Assembly: GCA_002469305.1 (NCBI GenBank)
Contig: DKEY01000003.1
Span: 1 to 10,742, forward strand
Source of the DNA: Sulfurospirillum sp. UBA6810
GTDB lineage: Bacteria; Campylobacterota; Campylobacteria; Campylobacterales; Sulfurospirillaceae
Direction: 5' to 3'
Length of the DNA: 10,742 nt
Part shown: piece after piece, positions 1-6,448 of the stretch
Layout of the letters: the number at the start of each line of letters is the position of its first letter
How positions within the stretch are numbered: position 1 is the first letter of the stretch
The notes under the pieces: generated by a model
What the model saw: the letters and a program-made list of their open reading frames with translations, nothing else
Told to the model about the DNA's origin: nothing
The model's database searches: none
Translations under genes and position numbers: made by a program

Positions 1-2034
1 ATAGAAAGTGAGCTTTTAGATAAAAATCTCCTTATCCAAAAGATAAAAAAGCTGGGATATGGGGTAGAAGAAGATATCAAAGCACTCGAAGAGGAGAAAA
101 AGAAAAGCTATAAGAAGTTAAAAAATCTCTTTCTTATAGCAGCATCTTTAAGTGCTTTGATGTTTGTTTTTATGTTTTTTCCACTTGGAGATAGCAATGT
201 CTATGTCATGTTTACTCTCGCTACCATTGTTCAGTTTTATCCTGGTGGAAGATTTTATACTCTAGCGTATAAAGCTGTATCAAACAAAAATTATGACATG
301 AATGTCTTGGTTGCCCTTGGTACAAGTGCTGCTTACTTTTACTCTGCTTTTGTAGTACTTTTCCCACAAATTTTCCCTGAACATCTTCGTTTTATCTACT
401 TTGATGGAGCAAGTGTTATCATCACATTTATCCTTCTAGGTCGTCTTTTAGAAGAGAGAAGTAAGAACAAAGCAACAGATTTTTTAAAAAATCTCATGAA
501 CTTAGCACCACTCAATGCAAACTTGATTGATGAAAAAGGTGAGATAAAAACTGTCCTTGCAAGTGAGTTAAACGTAGGAGATATGGTGCTTATAAAGCAA
601 GGCGAAAAAATCTCTTGTGATGCACTTATCGTAGAAGGGGAAGCTGAGATTGATACTTCTATGATAACAGGTGAGCCGATGCCTGTGTATAAAAGTACAG
701 GTGATGAAGTGAATGCTGGGACTATCAATAAAACAGGTACTTTAAAAGTCCAAGTTTTAAAGCGCTCAAGCGACACAACTCTTGCAAAAATCGTGGCACT
801 TCTGAATGAAGCAGGAAGTAAAAAAATGCCTATTGCAAGATTTGCCGATAAAGTAGCAAATGTCTTTGTACCAACTGTTATCATCATCTCTTTAGTTACT
901 TTTTTTGCGTGGTACTTTATAGTTGGTGATGCTCTTAGTGCCATTCTTGCTTCTATTTCTGTACTTATCATCTCTTGTCCTTGTGCTCTTGGACTTGCAA
1001 CCCCTATCGCCATAGTCAGTTCTGTCGGCAAAGGTGCAAGAGAGGGAATTTTGATAAAAAATCCTGAAATCCTAGAAATCATAAAAGATATAAAGTATGC
1101 TGTTTTTGATAAAACAGGCACACTCACTGAGGGCAAAATATCTGTAAAAGAGATGCTTGTAGAAGAAAAGTTTCATAGCCTTTTAGCTTCAGCAGAGCTG
1201 CATAGTGAACACCCTATCTCAAAAGCTATCGTTAACTTTGCAAAAGAGAAAAATATAGCCCTTAACGAAGAGATAAAGGATATGCAAATCCTTGCAGGAC
1301 TTGGTATAAGTGCTTATCACAAAGATGAGCAAATTCTCATAGGAAATCTTCCTTTATTAGAAAAAAATCAGATAAACATAGATAAAAAAACTCTTACAAA
1401 GTTTGAGCAGTTTTTGAGCAAGGGACATGGCGTAGTTTTTGCAAGTATCGGCAAAGAGTGTGTTGGTATAATCGTTTTAGAAGATAGTTTAAAACCTCAC
1501 GCAAAAGAGATGATAGAAGCTCTAAAAGATAAAAACATCATTCCTGTTTTACTCACAGGAGACAATGAAATCACCGCAAAAAACATAGCTAGCAAGATAG
1601 GTATAGAGCTTGTGTATGCAGGTGTAATGCCTGATGAAAAATACAAAGTCATCAAAGAGTTACAGACGAATGCAAAAGTTATGTTTGTAGGCGATGGTAT
1701 CAATGACAGCATCTCTATAAAACAAGCAAACATAGGTATAGCTCTGAACTCCGGCTCTGATATAACCAAAGATGCTGGAGATATCATACTCATTAACAAT
1801 GACTTGCGTTCAGTGTTAAAAAGCATAAATCTCTCTATCAAATCCATGGCTACTATCAAACAAAATCTTTTCTGGGCATTTTTCTATAATGCACTAGGAA
1901 TTCCTCTAGCAGCAGGTGTACTTTATCCACTTCTTGGAGTGATGTTAAGTCCAATGTATGCAGGAATTGCTATGAGTTTTAGCTCTGTTTCGGTTGTCTT
2001 AAACTCTTTGAGATTAAAGTTTGCAAAACTCTAA
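1..2034 (+). CDS. copA: Cu+-exporting P1B-type ATPase, 5' end outside window
   Basis: Inner-membrane pump that uses ATP to export Cu+ (possibly Ag+) from the cytoplasm. The frame is open from base 1, so the ATG at 157 is an internal Met; 677 residues are visible. The first codons (LLIQKIKKLGYGVEED) look like the end of an N-terminal heavy-metal-associated domain whose CxxC would lie upstream. In order follow four membrane helices, the actuator loop TGEP (667-678), the CPC metal-site motif in helix 6 (976-984), the phosphorylation motif DKTGT (from 1108), the HP dipeptide of the nucleotide-binding domain (1210-1215) and GDGIND (1690-1707). The last two helices carry YN (1885-1890) and MSFSS (from 1972). 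CPC with YN and MxxSS is the signature of the Cu+ (P1B-1) subgroup. The gene ends 6 bases before a strong hairpin. The number of HMA domains cannot be seen. No break or frameshift was noticed. Confidence 0.93.
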   Translation: MESELLDKNLLIQKIKKLGYGVEEDIKALEEEKKKSYKKLKNLFLIAASLSALMFVFMFFPLGDSNVYVMFTLATIVQFYPGGRFYTLAYKAVSNKNYDMNVLVALGTSAAYFYSAFVVLFPQIFPEHLRFIYFDGASVIITFILLGRLLEERSKNKATDFLKNLMNLAPLNANLIDEKGEIKTVLASELNVGDMVLIKQGEKISCDALIVEGEAEIDTSMITGEPMPVYKSTGDEVNAGTINKTGTLKVQVLKRSSDTTLAKIVALLNEAGSKKMPIARFADKVANVFVPTVIIISLVTFFAWYFIVGDALSAILASISVLIISCPCALGLATPIAIVSSVGKGAREGILIKNPEILEIIKDIKYAVFDKTGTLTEGKISVKEMLVEEKFHSLLASAELHSEHPISKAIVNFAKEKNIALNEEIKDMQILAGLGISAYHKDEQILIGNLPLLEKNQINIDKKTLTKFEQFLSKGHGVVFASIGKECVGIIVLEDSLKPHAKEMIEALKDKNIIPVLLTGDNEITAKNIASKIGIELVYAGVMPDEKYKVIKELQTNAKVMFVGDGINDSISIKQANIGIALNSGSDITKDAGDIILINNDLRSVLKSINLSIKSMATIKQNLFWAFFYNALGIPLAAGVLYPLLGVMLSPMYAGIAMSFSSVSVVLNSLRLKFAKL

Positions 2035-2040
2035 AAAACA

Positions 2041-2076
2041 TCTTTACATGTAGAAAAAAAACTCTACATGTAAAGA
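2041..2076. terminator. 14-bp inverted repeat after copA, likely terminator
   Basis: The arms TCTTTACATGTAGA (2041-2054) and TCTACATGTAAAGA (2063-2076) are perfect reverse complements around an 8-base loop (AAAAAAAC). The hairpin starts 6 bases after the copA stop, so it probably ends copA transcription. There is no U tract on the plus side. Read on the minus strand the hairpin is followed by TGTTTTTT, which fits a canonical terminator better in that direction. Each arm contains TACATGTA, a palindrome repeated elsewhere in the window. Confidence 0.65.
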
Positions 2077-2099
2077 CTCAACTCTACCAAGTCAAATTA

Positions 2100-2108
2100 T
2101 GCTATAAT
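2100..2108 (+). promoter_or_regulatory. Extended -10 promoter of der-aroK
   Basis: TG-C-TATAAT is a perfect -10 hexamer (2103-2108) with the upstream TG of an extended -10. No hexamer resembling TTGACA lies 16-18 bases upstream, which is usual for sigma-70 promoters of Campylobacterota. It predicts a start near 2115 and a 5' leader of about 68 bases before der. That leader carries one TTACATGTAA palindrome at 2156-2165. Confidence 0.6.
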
Positions 2109-2155
2109 AAGAAAAATTACTAATCTCTTTCATTTTTATTAACCAATTTTTTTGT

Positions 2156-2165
2156 TTACATGTAA
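2156..2165. repeat. TTACATGTAA palindrome in der leader
   Basis: Perfect 10-base palindrome 17 bases before the der start codon, in the predicted untranslated leader. It shares the TACATGTA core with the copA hairpin arms and the serS and leuA 3' ends. Its role is unknown: it could be an operator or a repeat remnant. Confidence 0.5.
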
Positions 2166-2182
2166 GAGTATAAAAGGCAACA

Positions 2183-3580
2183 ATGAAAACCATAGCGATT
2201 ATAGGCTTACCAAATGTAGGCAAAAGCTCTCTTTTTAACCGTATAGCAAAAGAGCGTATAGCGATTACTTCTGATTTTAGTGGAACAACAAGAGATGTAA
2301 AAGACAAAGAAGTCCTTATCCTTGATCGACCTTGTATCATCGTAGATACAGGTGGTCTTGATAGTTCAAATGAAATGTTTGAAAATGTGAAAGTCAAATC
2401 CCTAGAAGCTGCAAAAAAAGCAGATGTCATCATCATGATGGTAGATGGAAAACTTTTACCAAGTGATGAAGAAAAGAAGATATTTTACTCACTTCAAGGC
2501 TATAAGAAACCTATCTCTCTTGTTATCAACAAGATAGACAATGACAAAGAGATGGAAAGAGCTTGGGAATTTAGCGAATTTGGAGCTGAAAAAGTTTTCC
2601 CAATCTCCGTCTCACACAACAGAGGTGTTAATGCCCTTTTAAAATGGATTTGTGACTTCTTACCTGCACCTATCGTAGAAGATGAACCAGCACTTGAAGA
2701 AGACGATGAAGATATGGATTTAGAATCGCTCTTAAGTGAAGAAGAGACTCAAGAAGAAGAACCTGAAGTTGAATCAAATCAGATAAATGTCGGCATCATT
2801 GGAAGAACCAATGTCGGTAAAAGCTCACTTCTTAATGCACTAGTTGGAAAAGAGAGAGCTGTGGTAAGCTCAATCGCGGGAACTACTATCGACCCAGTTG
2901 ACGAGTTTATCGAGTACAATGACAAAGTGATAAACTTTGTGGATACAGCAGGTCTTAGAAGAAGAGGAAGGATAGAAGGTATCGAAAAATTTGCTCTTAT
3001 GAGAACAAATGAGATGCTTGAATCTGCAGATATCGCCCTTTTAGTACTTGATGCAAGTGAGCCTTTTAAGGAACTTGATGAGAGGATAGCAAACTTAGCA
3101 GATAAGAACAATTTGGCGACTATCATTGTTTTAAACAAATGGGATAAAGCTTATGATACTTATGAAGAGGTTATCGCTGAGATTAGATTTAGATTTAAGT
3201 TTTTAGCTTATGCACCTGTCATCACGGTTTCTGCTCTTTCAAAACAGAGAGTTCACAAGATAAAAGATTTGATTTTAAAAGTGTATGAGAATTACTCACA
3301 AAGAATTCCTACTTCAAAACTCAATGAACTCTTTAAAGAAGCGACTATCAAACACCATATGCCTTCGGATAAAACAAAAGAGGTAAAAATCTACTTTGCA
3401 ACACAATATGATGTAAAACCACCTCGTATCGTTTTAGTTATGAATAGACCCAAAGCGCTTCACTTTAGTTATAAAAGATATCTTACAAACCAACTAAGAG
3501 AGAGATTTGAATTAGAAGGCTCACCTGTTTTACTCTATGCTAGAAAAAAAGGTGAAAGAGATGAGAGCCTAGACATATGA
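2183..3580 (+). CDS. der: Ribosome-assembly GTPase Der (EngA)
   Basis: Essential cytoplasmic GTPase with two tandem G domains that acts in maturation of the 50S ribosomal subunit. The 465-residue product has the full family layout. G domain 1 shows the P-loop GLPNVGKSS (8-16), switch SGTTRD (33-38), DTGG (55-58) and NKID (116-119). An acidic linker follows at about residues 166-200. G domain 2 shows GRTNVGKSS (from 207), AGTT, DTAGLR and NKWD (318-321). The C-terminal 110 or so residues are the KH-like RNA-binding domain, ending in a basic stretch. The ATG is preceded by AAGG at a 5-base spacing. The stop overlaps the aroK start in ATGA, so the two are translationally coupled. In switch 1 of G domain 2 the usual AGTTRD reads AGTTID, a visible departure from the commoner sequence; I infer no loss of function. 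Confidence 0.97.
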   Translation: MKTIAIIGLPNVGKSSLFNRIAKERIAITSDFSGTTRDVKDKEVLILDRPCIIVDTGGLDSSNEMFENVKVKSLEAAKKADVIIMMVDGKLLPSDEEKKIFYSLQGYKKPISLVINKIDNDKEMERAWEFSEFGAEKVFPISVSHNRGVNALLKWICDFLPAPIVEDEPALEEDDEDMDLESLLSEEETQEEEPEVESNQINVGIIGRTNVGKSSLLNALVGKERAVVSSIAGTTIDPVDEFIEYNDKVINFVDTAGLRRRGRIEGIEKFALMRTNEMLESADIALLVLDASEPFKELDERIANLADKNNLATIIVLNKWDKAYDTYEEVIAEIRFRFKFLAYAPVITVSALSKQRVHKIKDLILKVYENYSQRIPTSKLNELFKEATIKHHMPSDKTKEVKIYFATQYDVKPPRIVLVMNRPKALHFSYKRYLTNQLRERFELEGSPVLLYARKKGERDESLDI

Positions 3581-4089
3581 AACTCAAAAATATCGTTCTC
3601 ATAGGTTTCATGGGTGTTGGAAAAGGCACTATCGCAAGAGAACTTATCAAACAATCAGGCATGTATGGTATAGATACAGATGATTTGATAGAGAGTATGC
3701 AAAACAGAAAAATCAAAGAGATATTTGAGATAGAGGGTGAGCCATACTTTAGAGCACTAGAGAAAAAAACAGCCAAGTGGCTAGAAAAAAATGTTAAAAA
3801 AACTATCATCTCAACAGGTGGTGGTTTTTTTAAAGTAAAAAATCTTGAAGAGATTGGAACTATCGTCTATCTAGAGTCTAGTTTTGATGGTATCTTAAAA
3901 AGAATTTATGCACAACCGAATGCTGAACAAAAACTTGCTAAAAGACCTCTTTTAAAAGATATGGAAAAAGCAAAAAAACTCTATGATGAAAGAGCTGTCG
4001 CTTATAAGAAAAAAGCCCATATCATTATCAATGTAGAAGAAAAAACTCCACAAGAGATTGTAAAAGAGATTTTACACGCTATTAAATAA
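3577..4089 (+). CDS. aroK: Shikimate kinase
   Basis: Phosphorylates shikimate at the 3-hydroxyl using ATP, the fifth step of the chorismate pathway to aromatic amino acids; cytoplasmic. At 170 residues it has the family's normal length. Visible are the Walker A loop GFMGVGKGT (10-18), the DTDD motif (33-36) whose third residue binds shikimate, Arg59 in FRALE, the GGG motif (81-83), the lid arginine in RPLL (Arg123) and Arg139. The Walker A reads GKGT rather than the common GKST or GKSS; Thr18, next to the Mg2+ site, is kept. The ATG overlaps the der stop (ATGA), so translation probably depends on der. The choice of aroK over aroL follows from the single-kinase pattern of this phylum and is a convention. 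Confidence 0.95.
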   Translation: MKLKNIVLIGFMGVGKGTIARELIKQSGMYGIDTDDLIESMQNRKIKEIFEIEGEPYFRALEKKTAKWLEKNVKKTIISTGGGFFKVKNLEEIGTIVYLESSFDGILKRIYAQPNAEQKLAKRPLLKDMEKAKKLYDERAVAYKKKAHIIINVEEKTPQEIVKEILHAIK

Positions 4090-4101
4090 ATATAAAATCA
4101 A

Positions 4102-4123
4102 GGCGAGAGTAACAACTCTCCCC
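4102..4123 (+). terminator. Weak hairpin after aroK, possible terminator
   Basis: GAGAGT (4105-4110) pairs with ACTCTC (4115-4120) around the loop AACA, and GG (4102-4103) pairs with CC (4122-4123) beyond one C:C mismatch. No U tract follows, only CTCCTCTTAA. It sits 12 bases after the aroK stop and just before the trpS promoter, so partial termination is plausible. Confidence 0.35.
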
Positions 4124-4152
4124 TCCTCTTAATCAAGCTTAACACTTCTTTT

Positions 4153-4161
4153 TGCTATAAT
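4153..4161 (+). promoter_or_regulatory. Extended -10 promoter of trpS-serS-pflB
   Basis: TG-C-TATAAT with TATAAT at 4156-4161, after a T-rich run (TTCTTTTTG). It has the same core as the der promoter and again no recognisable -35. The predicted start is near 4168, leaving about 32 bases before the trpS ATG. The 111-base gap between aroK and trpS, with its own promoter, suggests that trpS-serS-pflB can be transcribed independently of der-aroK. Confidence 0.6.
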
Positions 4162-4200
4162 CTTGACTAATTTATAAATTTACAATTTTCAGGAAATAGA

Positions 4201-5169
4201 ATGACCAGAGTTTTGACAGGCATACAACCCTCAGGTGCCCTACATTTAGGGAATTATTTTGGCTCCATTAAGCAGATGAAAGATTTGCAAGATAGTAGTG
4301 ATCTCTTTATCTTTATACCAAACTACCACGCACTCACTTCTCTCAAAGATGGTGCTGCTTTAAAAAACAATACTCTTGATGCTGCTATAAACTTTCTAGC
4401 TCTTGGCATCGATCCAAACAAGGCAACTGTGTATGTTCAATCTGATGTTAAAGAAGTACTTGAACTTTACTGGATACTTTCAGGCTATACGCCAATGGGC
4501 TTGCTTGAACGAGCACACAGCTATAAAGACAAAGTTGCCAAAGGCATTGCAGCAAATCACTCCCTCTTTTCCTATCCTGTTTTGATGGCTGCTGATATAC
4601 TTTTATATGATGCCGAGGTTATACCTGTTGGCAAAGACCAAATCCAACACGTTGAAATAACAAGAGATATAGCTATCAAATTTAACAATGAACACGGAGA
4701 TATCTTTACCATACCTGAGTTTAAAGTAGATGAAAATGTTGCAACAGTTCCTGGACTTGATGGCTCTAAAATGAGTAAAAGCTACGGCAATACGATAGAT
4801 ATCTTTTGTGATGAAAAAGCCTTAAAAAAAGCAACGGGCAAGATAGTCACAGACTCAACTCCTATGGAAGATCCAAAAGATTTTTCTACATGTAACGTTT
4901 ATGCTTTGGCAAAACTCTTCTTAGATGAAGCAGGAGAGCTTGAACTCCAAAAGAGATACCAACAAGGTGGCGAGGGTTATGGACACTTCAAACTCTATCT
5001 CAAAGACTTAATTTGGGATTACTTTAAAGAAGCCAGAGAAAAAAGAGAGTACTACCTAAACAATACAAACGAAGTTTACGATATACTCGAAGCAGGTGCA
5101 AACAAAGCAAGAAATATAGCAGCACAAAAAATGCAAATCATCAAAGATGCTGTTGGCATCTATCGTTAG
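4201..5169 (+). CDS. trpS: Tryptophanyl-tRNA synthetase
   Basis: Class I aminoacyl-tRNA synthetase that charges tRNA-Trp with tryptophan in the cytoplasm. Its 322 residues match the compact bacterial form. The class I HIGH-like signature is HLGN at 15-18, within PSGALHLGNY. The KMSKS signature is exact (190-194), followed by YGN. The Rossmann core occupies the first two thirds, and the helical C-terminal part would bind the anticodon. AGGA at 4191-4194 lies 6 bases before the ATG, and a promoter lies about 40 bases upstream. serS starts 11 bases after the stop, and its Shine-Dalgarno overlaps the trpS stop. One TACATGTA lies inside the gene at 4887-4894. Confidence 0.97.
   Translation: MTRVLTGIQPSGALHLGNYFGSIKQMKDLQDSSDLFIFIPNYHALTSLKDGAALKNNTLDAAINFLALGIDPNKATVYVQSDVKEVLELYWILSGYTPMGLLERAHSYKDKVAKGIAANHSLFSYPVLMAADILLYDAEVIPVGKDQIQHVEITRDIAIKFNNEHGDIFTIPEFKVDENVATVPGLDGSKMSKSYGNTIDIFCDEKALKKATGKIVTDSTPMEDPKDFSTCNVYALAKLFLDEAGELELQKRYQQGGEGYGHFKLYLKDLIWDYFKEAREKREYYLNNTNEVYDILEAGANKARNIAAQKMQIIKDAVGIYR
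4887..4894. repeat. TACATGTA palindrome inside trpS
   Basis: The only copy of the repeated octamer in this window that lies well inside a coding region. Here it encodes part of STCNV, and its flanks (TC and AC) do not extend the palindrome. It may be chance. Confidence 0.3.
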
Positions 5170-5180
5170 GAAAAATATAA

Positions 5181-6425
5181 ATGTTAGATATAAAACTTTT
5201 ACAAAATGATTTTGAGGGTGTAAGTACAAAGCTTAGAAAGAAAAAAGTAGATGAAACTCTTTTAGAAGAGATGAAAAATATCTCACTAGTGCTAAAAGAA
5301 AAAAGAAAAGAGTTAGAAGAGTTACAAGCAGAACAAAATGCAAAAAGTAAGCTTTTTGGAGTCTATGCAAAAGAGGGAAAAGACATCAATGCCCTCAAAG
5401 AAGAACTTTCGATAAACAAACAAAAAGTGGCAACTCTCAATACTGAAGTTAAAGAGATAGAAGACAATCTTTTAGTTATCGCCAGTAGTGTACCAAATAT
5501 ACCAGATGAGAGTGTTCCTGAGGGTAAAGATGAAGATGACAATGTAGAGCTTAAACGTGTACTCACTCCTCCTACATTTGATTTTGAGCCAAAAGAGCAT
5601 TGGGATTTAGATGCCAATGGAGAGTGGCTTGATTTTGTCAGAGGTGTGAAACTTTCAAAAAGTAGATTTACAGTTTTAAGAAACACTGCGGCAAAACTTT
5701 CACGTGCACTTATAAACTATATGCTAGATTTTAATGCGCAAAGAGGATTTAGTGAAGTTTGTGTTCCCTACATTGCAAATCGCGAAACTCTCACAGGTAC
5801 GGGGCAACTCCCAAAATTTGAAAATGATTTATTTAAGATTGATGGGGAGGATCTGTTTTTAATCCCAACAGCAGAAGTACCTGTCACAAATCTTTTTAGA
5901 GATGAGATTTTAGAAGAGAGCCAACTACCTATCAAGATGACATGTTATAGTGAATGTTTTAGAAAAGAAGCTGGAAGTGCAGGACGTGATACAAGAGGGA
6001 TGATAAGACAACACCAATTTTCAAAAGTTGAACTTGTTTCTATCACTACACCAGAGCAAAGTGATGCCGTTTTTGAAGAGATGCTAAATTGTGCGAGTGA
6101 TTTACTCACCTCACTAGGACTTGCTCATAGACACTTACTTCTTTGTGGTGGTGATTTGGGCTTTAGTGCTTCAAAAACAGTTGACTTAGAAGTTTGGTTC
6201 CCTGGTCAAAATAGATATAGAGAGATAAGTTCTGTCTCTAACACAAGAGATTTTCAAGCAAGACGTGCGATGATACGTTATAAAGATGGCAAGAAAAACA
6301 GACTTGTCCACACACTCAATGGCTCATCTTTAGCTGTGGGGAGAACACTTATTGCTATCATGGAAAATTATCAAAGAGAAGATGGAAGTATAGAGATACC
6401 AGAAGTTTTAAAACCTTACATGTAA
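5181..6425 (+). CDS. serS: Seryl-tRNA synthetase
   Basis: Class II aminoacyl-tRNA synthetase that charges tRNA-Ser and tRNA-Sec with serine; cytoplasmic dimer. The product has 414 residues, typical for the family. Residues about 28-97 are rich in Lys and Glu and form the long antiparallel coiled-coil arm that reads the tRNA variable arm. The catalytic domain shows TGTGQLPKFE, motif 2 with Phe260-Arg261 leading into KEAGSAGRDTRG, and motif 3 with NGSSLAVGRT (380-389). The Shine-Dalgarno AGGAAAA overlaps the trpS stop, so translational coupling is likely. The stop codon TAA lies inside the palindrome TTACATGTAA. pflB begins 23 bases later in the same operon. Confidence 0.97.
   Translation: MLDIKLLQNDFEGVSTKLRKKKVDETLLEEMKNISLVLKEKRKELEELQAEQNAKSKLFGVYAKEGKDINALKEELSINKQKVATLNTEVKEIEDNLLVIASSVPNIPDESVPEGKDEDDNVELKRVLTPPTFDFEPKEHWDLDANGEWLDFVRGVKLSKSRFTVLRNTAAKLSRALINYMLDFNAQRGFSEVCVPYIANRETLTGTGQLPKFENDLFKIDGEDLFLIPTAEVPVTNLFRDEILEESQLPIKMTCYSECFRKEAGSAGRDTRGMIRQHQFSKVELVSITTPEQSDAVFEEMLNCASDLLTSLGLAHRHLLLCGGDLGFSASKTVDLEVWFPGQNRYREISSVSNTRDFQARRAMIRYKDGKKNRLVHTLNGSSLAVGRTLIAIMENYQREDGSIEIPEVLKPYM
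6416..6425. repeat. TTACATGTAA palindrome covering serS stop
   Basis: Perfect 10-base palindrome whose last three bases are the serS stop codon; it encodes the C-terminal Tyr-Met. It shares its core with the copies near copA, der and leuA. With no loop and only 10 bases it is a poor terminator by itself, and pflB follows closely. Confidence 0.5.
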
Positions 6426-6448
6426 AAAGTTGATTTAGGATTGTATAT

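Noticed and set aside
157..159. ATG at 157 as the start of the copper ATPase
   Set aside because: The frame is open back to base 1 and encodes the end of a metal-binding domain and the first membrane helix, so this is an internal Met.
396..1136. 246-codon minus-strand open frame
   Set aside because: It lies wholly antisense to copA, whose motifs are intact, and it has no Shine-Dalgarno or recognisable domain; its composition mirrors the sense strand.
1497..1859. Minus-strand open frame of 120 codons
   Set aside because: Antisense shadow over the copA nucleotide-binding region.
2092..3138. Minus-strand open frames over der (2092-2436 and 2779-3138)
   Set aside because: Shadows of der; no supporting start signals or domains.
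4163..4186. TTGACT ... TACAAT as an alternative trpS promoter
   Set aside because: The spacer is only 12 bases, too short for a sigma-70 promoter, and a better extended -10 lies just upstream.
4403..4585. 60-codon plus-strand frame inside trpS
   Set aside because: Out-of-frame overlap with a clearly real trpS, with no ribosome binding site.
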